62,237 nucleotides of DNA from Alistipes sp. (GCA_017646785.1 JAGCLX010000077.1:1-62237); one strand, 5' to 3'. Counted from the stretch's first letter, positions 45,302 to 54,029 are shown. Program-made: numbers and translations. The notes: generated from the letters alone by a model not told the origin.

Positions 45302-48300
45302 ATGAAACGCGCCATATATCTATATACCCTATTGCTACTCCTGCTGAGCTCATGCGTGCAGGAGGATGTGGTCATTCCACCCACCACAGATGATGTACCC
45401 GAGGGATATACAAAAATCACCTTTAGAGCAAACATGTCATCTCCTACGGTTGTGGACACACGCGCTGTAGACCCCGATGGCTTGGACGTTAACAACATGA
45501 CGCTCTTCTGCTTCAACGAGTTTGGCCTCTACATCAGCTCGGAGGAGGCGCAAATCGTGCCAGGAAGTAAGAGTGAAGATGGTATTTCGGAGCATGGTGA
45601 GTACACCGCCGTAATACCCAGCCACACACACATCATCCACTTTCTTGCCAACCATAGTAGTGGTCTTTATGACGAGAAGGACTTTCCGGGACAGACCGAG
45701 AGCATGGTTGTGGCAAACATGGAGGGTGGCTCGGGTATGCTTGTCTACTGGTCGCGCTTCGAGATGGACAGCACAAGCAACAAATCTATCCATGACCAAC
45801 TTACGGAGCTATCCTACGAGATAAACGGCACAGAGTATAAGGGCGTTAAGCTGATACGTAATCAGGCGAAGGTAACTATCGACGACTGGGAGACCAACGA
45901 CTTCATCGTCACAGGCTTCCGCACGGTTAACATCCCCGCCTTTGGCACTGTTGCACCCCACCACCCCGACCTAAAGTTCGACCTTGTGGAGGATTGGGAG
46001 GAGACTGAAGATTTTGTTACACTACCCAACAACCAGGCGTTGATGTCGGACATCTCGGATATCAATACCAAGCCTGCGGACTACATCTTCGAGAGCGAGA
46101 ACTCGGGCGACAAGCTCATAAGCGTCATCATCAAGGGTCACGCGAAGGGTAAAACAGAGGCCGACGACAAGTACTACCGCATAGTGATGCAAAATCCCGA
46201 CGGTAGCAACTTCATGATACGCCGCAACCACCACTACAACATCACCATCACGGGCATGCTGACCTTTGGTCAGGATACGTTTGAGAAGGCACTCACAGCT
46301 GCCGCTTCGAACAATGCGTGGATATCTATCGACGAGTGGGTAAACGAGATTACGGATGGAACGGAGACCCTATGGGTGGAGCAGACAAGCTATGTGCTTA
46401 GTAGCGACATCTATGCGGGTACTGACTGGACATTCCCTTATAAATATACCAATACCAAGAATGGCAACTCAGCACCTTCCGTAACGTGGATTGACAATAA
46501 CGTGGCGTACAATAATATCACAAACAACTACAACAAATCCACTGGTGAGGGCCGTGTGACACTGCGACTATACCCCATGTACGAGGGTAACGAGCAGCAG
46601 GTGGGTACACTGCTTATTAAGCATGGTAAACTACAGCGTAAAATCTCAGTTTACATCATCCGTACACAGCACTTTACGCCATCGTGGATATCGTCACAAA
46701 TATACGGTGTGGCAGACGAGCACGTCACGGTGATGTTTACCGTACCCGAGACTTGTCCCGATGCACTCTTCCCATTCACGGTGTTGGTATCTGTAAACCA
46801 CCTCGACGTACGCTCCGACTCAGGAGAGCAGCTCCCCGTATATATCAAGGGTGAGGAGGGTTACTTCGGTGCCGACTGGGAGGGCATCAACTACAAGTAT
46901 GCCTATACCGTTACCGCACCTGGAAAACACCGTCTACATATGCGCTCTATCCTCAAACATAAGGATGGCGATACAGAGGCGGTGCATATTGAGGCAAACT
47001 TCTTCGAGACAATTACCAAGAATGCGATATTCAGTGGTTATGACCATACTCACCGCAGAATCTTTGTTGATAACCTCCAATCATATGGCAATCAGTATGC
47101 CGATGATGAGGAGCTATACTATATGCTTGTTCCTCAGAAGCGTGCACACCCGCTTGTCTTTACCATCATGTTGCAGGAGCGACAGGCGGATGGCACATAT
47201 AAAGCACTTAACCACGCAGCAAATGAAGGAAGTGCACAGTGGCATAAGAATGGACGTGATGAGTTCTTGATATACTCAAAGACGTTTAGCGACTATCGAA
47301 CATATTACGACCATAACGAGGACATATACGAGGAGATTCAGGGTCTTGCATGGGAGGGCGATGTGATACTCTTTAACGAGGAACATTGGAGTACGAATGG
47401 TCGCGTTATGGCATTCCGAACACAGGACTATAAAACGCCTCCATCTACAGAGTATCTTTATGGTCTTCAGGAGGATGGAACATACAACATATACTTCTTG
47501 ACAAATAGCGCAAATAATAAGGATGTAGTGCGCGTTGCATCGAATAATACATATAGTCCCCATGCCTATGAGTACTCGCGCGACAGTACTCAAAGATATG
47601 ACCACAACTACGACGGTAACGAGTATCGTTCCGTAATCTTTGATGTCGCACACTACCGCCCCTTCCGATTTGCGGCGCAGGTAAAAGTGTGGGATGACAG
47701 CAGAGCAGATGCAACAACTATACCTGCCGACAACGCCCTGCTAAGCAACGAGAAGCATGGCTCACAAGAGGAGAGCGTAGACGATGTAGTCTTTAGTTAC
47801 AAGCCCGGTCAGAAGGTTGATATACTCTTCGATATCACCAGTTTCAAGGGCTCTGATGGCTGCTCAGTGCATCCTTTCGGCGAGAACTTTGGTGATCATT
47901 TCGAGGTATATATCGACGCACCAATGCTCGAGATTGACTATGACCGTTACCCTGAGAATTGGAGAAAGGCAGCGAATAACGGCACTGGAGTAGCCGTTGA
48001 CAAGCTACGCCCCCACCCCACAATCCCAGGACGATATATCTACACCGTAGACCGTCACCGCGAGCATGGACATCAGTATAGCAGTCTCCCAGCGGCAAAT
48101 AAGGATGTGTCACAAGAGCAGTTCAACCAGTTTGGTCAGAAGGTGCCTGTAGTGGGCAGCATCGACCAAAGTGGCGAGCGTAAGTGTCTGCCATTTAAGA
48201 AGACATCAATTACCGCAGGTGGCGATATACACATCACTACCGACAAGGATAGGATTGTCTTTTGGGACAAGACCTTCAACGTAGATACCGAGCATATCAA

Positions 48301-48616
48301 GGGCGAAATATGCTACGAAAAGAATGGCCAACGCATTTCTATACCCAAGGATGCCTTCGTTGCATTTGTACGTCTGCGCACAGGTGCACGCATAGGTGTT
48401 ATCACCATTACGGAGAGTGGTAAGTTTGAGCTCAACCTCCGCGATGAGTACCAGTTTGCATGGGAGGACGATAGCATTGACTTCTACTATACCGACACAG
48501 ATGGCGTAGTCTACAACTTCAACTACACCGAAAATGGCGTAGCAAAGGCTGTCGACCTCAACCTCCTATACACCCTTGCTGGACGCGGCGAACGCATAGT
48601 GCTCACAGCCAAGTAA
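45302..48616 (+). CDS. Very large fimbrial adhesin-like lipoprotein
   Basis: At 1104 residues this is the largest protein of the window. Lipobox LLSSC (Cys18), then TKITFRANMSSPTVVDTRAVD with the Thr-Arg-Ala site at Arg54. The N-terminal domain is fimbrillin-like (LDVNNMTLFCFNEFGLYIS, KGVKLIRNQAKVTI, IRRNHHYNITITGML) and resembles DUF4906-type proteins. The remainder is a long series of beta-rich domains not recognised by motif. It ends the operon and is followed by hairpins. A stalk or tip adhesin is plausible; the ligand is unknown. Confidence 0.75.
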   Translation: MKRAIYLYTLLLLLLSSCVQEDVVIPPTTDDVPEGYTKITFRANMSSPTVVDTRAVDPDGLDVNNMTLFCFNEFGLYISSEEAQIVPGSKSEDGISEHGEYTAVIPSHTHIIHFLANHSSGLYDEKDFPGQTESMVVANMEGGSGMLVYWSRFEMDSTSNKSIHDQLTELSYEINGTEYKGVKLIRNQAKVTIDDWETNDFIVTGFRTVNIPAFGTVAPHHPDLKFDLVEDWEETEDFVTLPNNQALMSDISDINTKPADYIFESENSGDKLISVIIKGHAKGKTEADDKYYRIVMQNPDGSNFMIRRNHHYNITITGMLTFGQDTFEKALTAAASNNAWISIDEWVNEITDGTETLWVEQTSYVLSSDIYAGTDWTFPYKYTNTKNGNSAPSVTWIDNNVAYNNITNNYNKSTGEGRVTLRLYPMYEGNEQQVGTLLIKHGKLQRKISVYIIRTQHFTPSWISSQIYGVADEHVTVMFTVPETCPDALFPFTVLVSVNHLDVRSDSGEQLPVYIKGEEGYFGADWEGINYKYAYTVTAPGKHRLHMRSILKHKDGDTEAVHIEANFFETITKNAIFSGYDHTHRRIFVDNLQSYGNQYADDEELYYMLVPQKRAHPLVFTIMLQERQADGTYKALNHAANEGSAQWHKNGRDEFLIYSKTFSDYRTYYDHNEDIYEEIQGLAWEGDVILFNEEHWSTNGRVMAFRTQDYKTPPSTEYLYGLQEDGTYNIYFLTNSANNKDVVRVASNNTYSPHAYEYSRDSTQRYDHNYDGNEYRSVIFDVAHYRPFRFAAQVKVWDDSRADATTIPADNALLSNEKHGSQEESVDDVVFSYKPGQKVDILFDITSFKGSDGCSVHPFGENFGDHFEVYIDAPMLEIDYDRYPENWRKAANNGTGVAVDKLRPHPTIPGRYIYTVDRHREHGHQYSSLPAANKDVSQEQFNQFGQKVPVVGSIDQSGERKCLPFKKTSITAGGDIHITTDKDRIVFWDKTFNVDTEHIKGEICYEKNGQRISIPKDAFVAFVRLRTGARIGVITITESGKFELNLRDEYQFAWEDDSIDFYYTDTDGVVYNFNYTENGVAKAVDLNLLYTLAGRGERIVLTAK

Positions 48617-48626
48617 ATCAAAATGT

Positions 48627-48693
48627 TAAGAGGGTAACGCTGCAAAAGGCGTCGCTTTTGCAGCGTCACCTTGCATCGTTACCCCTCCTCTTA
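48627..48693 (+). terminator. Branched hairpin ending the fimbrial operon
   Basis: An inner perfect 12-bp stem (ACGCTGCAAAAG / CTTTTGCAGCGT, 48637-48666) sits within outer arms TAAGAGGGTAA and GTTACCCctCCTCTTA (48627-48693). It starts 10 bases past the stop codon of the large adhesin. There is no clear T run. Confidence 0.6.
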
Positions 48694-48715
48694 TAAGTCA
48701 TTACCCAATAAAGAA

Positions 48716-48756
48716 AGCCGTCAACAGTCTGTACTCAGTACATTCCGTTGACGGCT
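48716..48756 (-). terminator. Terminator of the ribosomal protein operon
   Basis: A perfect 10-bp stem (AGCCGTCAAC / GTTGACGGCT) with an inner GTAC-TCA-GTAC hairpin. On the minus strand it is followed by TTTCTTTATT. It lies 31 bases past the tsf stop codon. Confidence 0.8.
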
Positions 48757-48787
48757 TATCGTTAGCAGCAAGCTGCCCTATAGCTTA

Positions 48788-49618
48788 TTAAGCCTCAAGT
48801 GCAAAACGCTTGTAAGCTACTACTGTAGCCTCCTTGTCTGCCTTCTGGATGAACTCGCGGATAGACTCCTTCTCACCAACTACACACTGGTTGAGAAGTG
48901 TGTTCTCCTCATAGAACTTACGCATCTTACCCTCAGCGATCTTCTCGAGGATTGCATCAGGCTTGTTAGCGTTCTTAGGATCCTGCTTCATCATCTCCAT
49001 CTGGATAGCCTTCTCCTTCTCAACTACGTCTGCGGGGCAGTCGTTCTCGTCGATTGAAAGGGGAGCCATAGCTGTTGCCTGCATAGCAACCTTGCGAGCT
49101 ACCTCCTCGTCGATAGCCTTGTTGAAGCCGAGGATAGAACCGAGCTTCTTGTTGAAGTGAACGTAAGCCATGCAGTAGGGAGCCTCGATACGACCGTAGT
49201 AAGCGATCTCTACCTTCTCACCTGTCTGACCAGACTTCTCAGTTACCATCTCCTCTACAGTGTGACCCTCAGCGTTCTTAACGCCCATGAGTGCATCACG
49301 GTCAGCTGCATCAGCTGCAACTGCGATCTCGAGGATAGCATCTGCAGAAGCACCGAACTCAACGTTCTGTGCAACGAAGTCAGTCTCACAAGCAAGGCAA
49401 AGGATATATGCCTTCTCGCCTACAATCTTAGTTACTACAACACCCTCAGTAGCAGTACGATCAGAACGCTTTGCTACAACGAGCTTACCCTTCTCACGGA
49501 TGATGTCCTTAGCACGATCGAAATCGCCCTCAGCCTCCTGAAGAGCCTTCTTGCAATCCATCATACCTGCACCGGTCATCTTACGGAGCTTCATTACATC
49601 AGCTGCTTTGATTTCCAT
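48788..49618 (-). CDS. tsf: Translation elongation factor Ts
   Basis: EF-Ts recycles EF-Tu by exchanging GDP for GTP. The 276-residue protein begins with a UBA-like domain (DVMKLRKMTGAGMMDCKKALQE, containing the EF-Tu-contacting region) and continues with the core (ETDFVAQN, AMQATAMAPL, and a C-terminal coil). It is last in the operon rplM-rpsI-rpsB-tsf. An attenuator-like hairpin separates it from rpsB. Confidence 0.97.
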   Translation of the reverse strand: MEIKAADVMKLRKMTGAGMMDCKKALQEAEGDFDRAKDIIREKGKLVVAKRSDRTATEGVVVTKIVGEKAYILCLACETDFVAQNVEFGASADAILEIAVAADAADRDALMGVKNAEGHTVEEMVTEKSGQTGEKVEIAYYGRIEAPYCMAYVHFNKKLGSILGFNKAIDEEVARKVAMQATAMAPLSIDENDCPADVVEKEKAIQMEMMKQDPKNANKPDAILEKIAEGKMRKFYEENTLLNQCVVGEKESIREFIQKADKEATVVAYKRFALEA

Positions 49619-49656
49619 ATCTCAAAAGTTTTAATTCGTTAATTTGATAATTAAAA

Positions 49657-49693
49657 AACCGGGCGAGCGGGCCTATTGCCTACCCGCCTCGGT
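49657..49693 (-). terminator. Attenuator-like hairpin between rpsB and tsf
   Basis: On the minus strand, ACCGAGGCGGG pairs imperfectly with CCCGCTCGCCCGGT and is followed by TTTTTT. It lies inside the operon, so it may reduce tsf transcription relative to rpsB. Confidence 0.55.
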
Positions 49694-49731
49694 AAATGTT
49701 TGCCTTGCGGCAATGAGAAACTCAATAAGGA

Positions 49732-50565
49732 TTACTCCTCAACTGCAGCTACAACCTCAGCAACAGTAGCCTCCTCAGCATCAACAGCAGCCTTTACTGC
49801 CTTCTTGATGCGGGGCTTTGCCTGCTTTGCGCCCTCCTGAGCCTCAGCCTCCTGAGCCTCCTTCTCCTTCTCGAGCTTGCGCTCCTCAGCACCCTCAGCG
49901 ATAGCTGCACATACTACATCAAGGATAGTAGCGATTGACTTTGCAGCATCGTCATTTGCAGGAATTACATAATCGATGTCGGTAGGATCACAACAAGTAT
50001 CAACCATTGCAAATACGGGGATGCTCAAACGCTTAGCCTCCTTAACAGCGTTCTGCTCCTTCTGTACGTCGATAACGAACAATGCAGCAGGAAGACGGTT
50101 AAGGTCTGCGATAGAACCGAGGTTCTTCTCGAGCTTAGCACGCTGACGAGAGATCTGGAGCTTCTCGCGCTTTGAGAAATTGTCGAAAGTACCGTCGTTG
50201 GTCATCTTATCGATGGTAGCCATCTTCTTAACGGCCTTACGTATAGTGGGGAAGTTTGTAAGCATACCGCCTGCCCAACGCTCTGTAACGTAAGGCATAC
50301 CTACAGCTGCTACCTTCTCTGCAACGATCTCCTTAGCCTGCTTCTTTGTTGCTACGAACAATACGCGACGACCGCTCTTAACGATCTGCTTCAAAGCTGC
50401 TGCAGCCTCATCAAGCTTGATAGCTGTCTTGTGGAGGTCGATGATGTGGATGCCGTTCTTCTCCATGAAGATATAAGGAGCCATTTTGGGGTTCCACTTG
50501 CGCTTCAAGTGACCAAAGTGTACGCCGGCCTCCAACAATGTGTTAAAATCTGTACGTGTTGACAT
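49732..50565 (-). CDS. rpsB: 30S ribosomal protein S2
   Basis: The 277-residue protein has the S2 motifs LLEAGVHFGHLKRKWNPKM and RRVLFVATKKQA, then PVFAMVDTCCDPTDIDYVIPANDDAAKSI. S2 binds late to the 30S head and is needed for mRNA binding. The C-terminal 45 residues are a Lys/Ala/Glu-rich extension beyond the usual core. It is preceded by a 227-base spacer with leader-like structure. Confidence 0.98.
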   Translation of the reverse strand: MSTRTDFNTLLEAGVHFGHLKRKWNPKMAPYIFMEKNGIHIIDLHKTAIKLDEAAAALKQIVKSGRRVLFVATKKQAKEIVAEKVAAVGMPYVTERWAGGMLTNFPTIRKAVKKMATIDKMTNDGTFDNFSKREKLQISRQRAKLEKNLGSIADLNRLPAALFVIDVQKEQNAVKEAKRLSIPVFAMVDTCCDPTDIDYVIPANDDAAKSIATILDVVCAAIAEGAEERKLEKEKEAQEAEAQEGAKQAKPRIKKAVKAAVDAEEATVAEVVAAVEE

Positions 50566-50602
50566 TTTCTTAAACTTTTTTTTGTTTTATTACTCTTTAA
50601 TC

Positions 50603-50645
50603 AACCCACGAGTAACACCCCATATTGGGATCGTTCTTGAGGGTT
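50603..50645 (-). promoter_or_regulatory. Structured leader just upstream of rpsB
   Basis: The 227-bp gap between rpsI and rpsB (50566-50792) has no gene and no TAnnTTTG element. Near the rpsB start the minus strand forms nested stems: AACCC/GGGTT (outer) and ATCCCA-ATA-TGGGGT (inner). This is the expected place for an S2 autoregulatory leader, but I could not match it to a named motif. The upstream part of the gap shows no further clear structure. Confidence 0.4.
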
Positions 50646-50792
50646 TAATCGCAATCGGGCAACCAGCGTGGCAGCACTCCTATAATGCGACTCTTTGTCT
50701 ATCATTACGCCACGAGAGTGTGGCCTAAGAGAAGTGGTCCACGAGGTTTTCGAACCCTGATTGTGCTTATGTCGAAAGTAGATCGGTAAGGA

Positions 50793-51179
50793 TTAACGCT
50801 TACTGAACTGGAACTTACGACGTGCGCCGGGCTGACCGGGCTTCTTACGCTCAACCTCACGTGAATCACGCATGAGGAAGCCGTTCTTCTTCAATACAGG
50901 ACGCATCTCTGCATCGATCTGGCAGAGTGCACGAGCGATACCCATACGAGCCGCCTCAGCCTGACCCTTGATACCACCACCTACGAGGTTGATAGTAACG
51001 TCATAGTTCTCCAAGGTGTTAGTAACCATCAAAGGCTGCTTAACCTCATACTGGAGAATGTGCAAGGGGAAGTATACCTCAAGCTCCTTGTGGTTGATTG
51101 TAATCTTACCATTGCCGGGCTTCACGAATACGCGAGCAACAGCGGCCTTACGGCGACCTACGGTGTTTACAACTTCCAT
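50793..51179 (-). CDS. rpsI: 30S ribosomal protein S9
   Basis: A 128-residue protein with the S9 pattern: VGRRKAAVARVFVKPGNGKITIN at the start, GGGIKGQAEAARMGIARAL in the middle, and the C-terminal tail GARRKFQFSKR that reaches the P-site tRNA. It starts 5 bases after rplM. Confidence 0.98.
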   Translation of the reverse strand: MEVVNTVGRRKAAVARVFVKPGNGKITINHKELEVYFPLHILQYEVKQPLMVTNTLENYDVTINLVGGGIKGQAEAARMGIARALCQIDAEMRPVLKKNGFLMRDSREVERKKPGQPGARRKFQFSKR

Positions 51180-51184
51180 AATTC

Positions 51185-51646
51185 TTACTTAATCTCGTTT
51201 AACTTAATCTCCTTGGGGTTCTGTGCAGCGTGAGGATGCTCTGCGCCAGCATAAACCTTCAAATTCTTCATGATTGCCTCGCCCAAACGAGTCTTAGGCA
51301 ACATACCGCGTACAGCGTGCTCGATTACGAACTCAGGCTTCTTGTCTGTAGTAAGGAAATCAGCAGGTGTAGCGAAACGCTGACCACCGGGGAAACCAGT
51401 GTAGCGTGTGTAGACCTTATCGGTCATCTTTGCGCCTGTGAGCTTCACCTTATCCGCGTTAATTACGATAACATAGTCACCGCAGTTAGTGTGGGGAGTG
51501 TAGCTAGGCTTGTTCTTGCCACGGAGGATCTTAGCAACCTGCGAAGCAAGGCGTCCCAAAATCTCGTTCGTAGCGTCAATCACGAACCACTCCTTCTGAG
51601 CGTCCTCTGCCTTGATCGAGATAGTCTTGTAACTTCTTGAATCCAC
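51185..51646 (-). CDS. rplM: 50S ribosomal protein L13
   Basis: A 153-residue protein with L13 motifs: WFVIDATNEILGRLASQVAKILRGK, then NCGDYVIVINADKVKLTGAKM, and HAVRGMLPKTRLGEAIMKNLKVYAG. It assembles early into the 50S subunit. It is first in the operon, about 70 bases below a promoter, with a hairpin in its leader. Confidence 0.98.
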   Translation of the reverse strand: MDSRSYKTISIKAEDAQKEWFVIDATNEILGRLASQVAKILRGKNKPSYTPHTNCGDYVIVINADKVKLTGAKMTDKVYTRYTGFPGGQRFATPADFLTTDKKPEFVIEHAVRGMLPKTRLGEAIMKNLKVYAGAEHPHAAQNPKEIKLNEIK

Positions 51647-51691
51647 TTTGTTAAAAGTTTAGTTAATACTATAAATTATTGTAATCCAACA

Positions 51692-51711
51692 CCCGAAAAC
51701 CTAATTTCGGG
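51692..51711 (-). promoter_or_regulatory. Leader hairpin at the 5' end of the rplM mRNA
   Basis: CCCGAAA / TTTCGGG with a 6-base loop lies a few bases after the TATCTTTG element, so it forms the very 5' end of the transcript. It may be an L13 autoregulatory site or simply protect the mRNA. Confidence 0.45.
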
Positions 51712-51715
51712 CCTG

Positions 51716-51745
51716 CAAAGATACTAATTTTTCAATAGATGCAAA
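51716..51745 (-). promoter_or_regulatory. Promoter of rplM-rpsI-rpsB-tsf
   Basis: On the minus strand: TTTG (51745-51742), an 18-base spacer and TATCTTTG (51723-51716), 69 bases upstream of the rplM ATG. Confidence 0.8.
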
Positions 51746-51836
51746 CTTCGTCTCACTCTTTTTTTTCAGCAAAAGTGTTATGGGCTTAATAATCTGCGAG
51801 TTAACATATTTTTCAGGCAGAAAATTAAGTTAGAGA

Positions 51837-51907
51837 TAGTAGAGAATTTAGGGAAATTAGGGAGGTTAGGGAATTTAGAGTTTTCTCCCTAAACTCCCTA
51901 AACTACT
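51837..51907. terminator. Long TTAGGG-rich hairpin
   Basis: TAGTAG, TTTAGGGA and TTAGGGA on the left arm (51837-51861) pair with the right arm TCCCTAAACTCCCTAAACTACTA (about 51885-51907). The left arm and loop carry three TTAGGG words spaced about 10 bases apart. It lies past the Na/Pi gene and repeat C, and before the rplM promoter, so it probably insulates the two transcripts. Nothing else is evident in 51746-51836. Confidence 0.55.
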
Positions 51908-51928
51908 ACCCCCACAACCCAATTTGTT

Positions 51929-52040
51929 GTCAGAGTGGTACTAATGTGGCGCTGACACGAAAAAATGGCGGATGGGACATACTAAAACGTATTTCCCATT
52001 CGCCATTTTGACTGAAGCGTCGCAGTAGCGCCGCTATCAC
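51929..52040 (+). repeat. Structured repeat, copy C (intact)
   Basis: A 112-bp element from GTCAGA to TATCAC. About 25 terminal base pairs carry the same C-C and G-A mismatches at positions 3 and 5 as copies B and D. The inner stem AAAATGGCGGATGGGA / TCCCATTCGCCATTTT (one G-T) is capped by ATAC...GTAT. It ends 6 bases from the stop codon of the Na/Pi cotransporter gene on the minus strand. Confidence 0.85.
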
Positions 52041-52046
52041 AACAAA

Positions 52047-53759
52047 TTACTTGTCGAGGGCCTGTGAGATATTGATAATAAAATCACCCATGCGCTCGAT
52101 CTCCGACACGGTGTCGAGGTAGTAGACGCTCGACTGGTAGTTAGAGCCGTCGGTCTCTATCTTGCGAATCTCCTCCTCGCGGATGTTATTACGCAGGTCG
52201 TTAATCTCAATCTCGCAGTCGGTAGCCATGCGCAAGCCGAGTGGTTCGAAATGCTCCGCCTTAAGGTTGTCAATCATGATGCCGTAAGCCTTATCCACCG
52301 CCACGAGCATAGTCTCAATCTTAGCCTTCTGCTCATCAGCAAACACCTTACCATGGCTATTGCGACGCGCAAGGATGCGGCTGATGCTCTCACCTGAGTC
52401 ACCCAAGCTCTCAAGCTCACCGATAATCTTGTACATGCGCTTTGTCTCTGTGCGTGTATCCTCCGAGATACTATCCTCGGGAAGTGCGTTAAGGAACTGC
52501 GCAATCTCGTACTCGATGCGGTCCGAAATCTCCTCATACTTAACAAGGCGCTGGCGTGCCTCCTCAAACTCCTTATCGCTCTTTGCGTTGATAGCCTTAC
52601 GGATGAAGTCTACACCGCGGCGTGAGATCTCGGCAAAGTGAACGACCTCGTTGCGTGCCTGACCGATAGCGAGCTCGGCAGTTGAGAGGTGACCCGCATC
52701 GATGAACTTGAGCTTCACGGTATCCTCCTCAGCACCCTTCTTATCCTTAATCATAGCGGTCACAGTCTTAACAATCACAGGCACAAACCATACAAGGATA
52801 CATGTATTAAACACATTAAAAAGCGTGTGGAGCATAGATACACCGTAGAGCGATGCCATCTCCTCATCAGTAGTCATAGCTAAATCTGCCGAGTGTACAA
52901 TATCCATAGGATTAGGGAGTCCCATCCATGTGATTGTCAAACCAACAAGCTTGAGGAATGGTGTAAAGAGCGCGAGTGCCCAGATCACACCAAAGACATT
53001 GAACAACGTGTGAGCCATAGCTGCGCGACGTGCATTGGCATTAGCAACTGCGGCAGCGATGTTTGCAGTGATTGTAGTACCGATATTCTCACCAAGCACC
53101 ATCGCAGCACCCATCTCAAAGGGTATCCACCCCATATTTACCATAATAAGCGTGAGTGCCATGGTTGCCGATGACGACTGCAACACGAGGGTCAGCACCG
53201 TGCCAAGCAACAAGAAGATGAGCACCGAACCAAAGCCATAGCTTGTCCAGTTCTGGATGAATGCGAGCACCTCGGGCGTCTCACGCAAATCGGGCACTGC
53301 ACCCTTCATCAACGACAAACCAAGGAAGAGGAGCGAGAAGCCTATGATAAGCTCACTGATGTGGCGACGGCGGTCACTCTTAGAAAGGCTAAGAATGAAA
53401 CCTACGGCCATAAGTGGCACTGCAAAGAGCGAGATATCGGCCTTGAAGCCAAGGAGTGACACCATCCATGCTGTAACCGTAGTACCGATGTTAGCACCCA
53501 TAATCACACCAACAGCCTGTGAAAGTGTCAATAGGCCAGCATTTACAAAACCTACAGTCATAACAGTTGTTGCTGATGATGATTGGATGACCGTTGTGAT
53601 ACCCAAGCCCGTCATCACGCCCTTAAATGGATTAGAGGTCATTGCCGTAAGGAAGCCACGCATTTTGCTACCCGCCGCCTTTTGTAGGCCACCGCTCATA
53701 AGGTTCATTCCATAGAGGAACATACCCAGAGCACCAAGAAGTGTTAAAATACTCATCAT
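52047..53759 (-). CDS. Na/Pi cotransporter family protein with PhoU-like domain
   Basis: A 570-residue protein. The N-terminal 340 residues hold two inverted repeats of the Na/Pi-cotransporter type, each with a QSSSAT motif (TTVIQSSSATTVMTVGF and TLVLQSSSATMALTLI) and GANIGTT/GENIGTT. The C-terminal 200 residues are helical and PhoU-like (VVHFAEISRRGVDFIRKAI, IGELESLGDSGESISRIL). Members export or import phosphate with sodium; the PhoU part suggests control by phosphate state. Structured repeat C lies just past its stop codon. Confidence 0.93.
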   Translation of the reverse strand: MMSILTLLGALGMFLYGMNLMSGGLQKAAGSKMRGFLTAMTSNPFKGVMTGLGITTVIQSSSATTVMTVGFVNAGLLTLSQAVGVIMGANIGTTVTAWMVSLLGFKADISLFAVPLMAVGFILSLSKSDRRRHISELIIGFSLLFLGLSLMKGAVPDLRETPEVLAFIQNWTSYGFGSVLIFLLLGTVLTLVLQSSSATMALTLIMVNMGWIPFEMGAAMVLGENIGTTITANIAAAVANANARRAAMAHTLFNVFGVIWALALFTPFLKLVGLTITWMGLPNPMDIVHSADLAMTTDEEMASLYGVSMLHTLFNVFNTCILVWFVPVIVKTVTAMIKDKKGAEEDTVKLKFIDAGHLSTAELAIGQARNEVVHFAEISRRGVDFIRKAINAKSDKEFEEARQRLVKYEEISDRIEYEIAQFLNALPEDSISEDTRTETKRMYKIIGELESLGDSGESISRILARRNSHGKVFADEQKAKIETMLVAVDKAYGIMIDNLKAEHFEPLGLRMATDCEIEINDLRNNIREEEIRKIETDGSNYQSSVYYLDTVSEIERMGDFIINISQALDK

Positions 53760-53795
53760 ATAGTATAAAAATTAGTTAATTCATCTTTTCGACCA

Positions 53796-53826
53796 CAAAT
53801 GTAGTACGCACAAAAATTTCTTGCAA
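53796..53826 (-). promoter_or_regulatory. Promoter of the Na/Pi cotransporter gene
   Basis: On the minus strand: TTGC (53826-53823), a 19-base spacer and TACATTTG (53803-53796), 36 bases upstream of the ATG. Confidence 0.65.
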
Positions 53827-53942
53827 TAGGAGCAATAAAATGTAACAAAACTTTAACATTACTGAAAAGAGTTTGTTACCAAACCACACGCCAAGCACGG
53901 CTATTTGTGATTGGTTATATAATATATGGTATACGATACAAA

Positions 53943-53974
53943 TTTGTGCATGTCACATATTTTGACTATCTTTG
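53943..53974 (+). promoter_or_regulatory. Promoter of the Bax inhibitor-like gene
   Basis: TTTG (53943-53946), a 20-base spacer and TATCTTTG (53967-53974), 55 bases upstream of the ATG at 54030. Confidence 0.75.
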
Positions 53975-54029
53975 TCGAGTATACAATAATGATAGCACTA
54001 AAACGTTAACAATAAAAAAACAAAATAGT

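Noticed and set aside
36837..48616. Fimbrial locus as a recent mobile island
   Set aside because: It is flanked by tRNA-Lys and tRNA-Asp genes on one side, but no integrase, attachment repeats or transposase is present.
50700..50790. tRNA-like fragment with TTCGAAA between rpsI and rpsB
   Set aside because: The bases around the loop do not pair as a T stem and no cloverleaf can be drawn.
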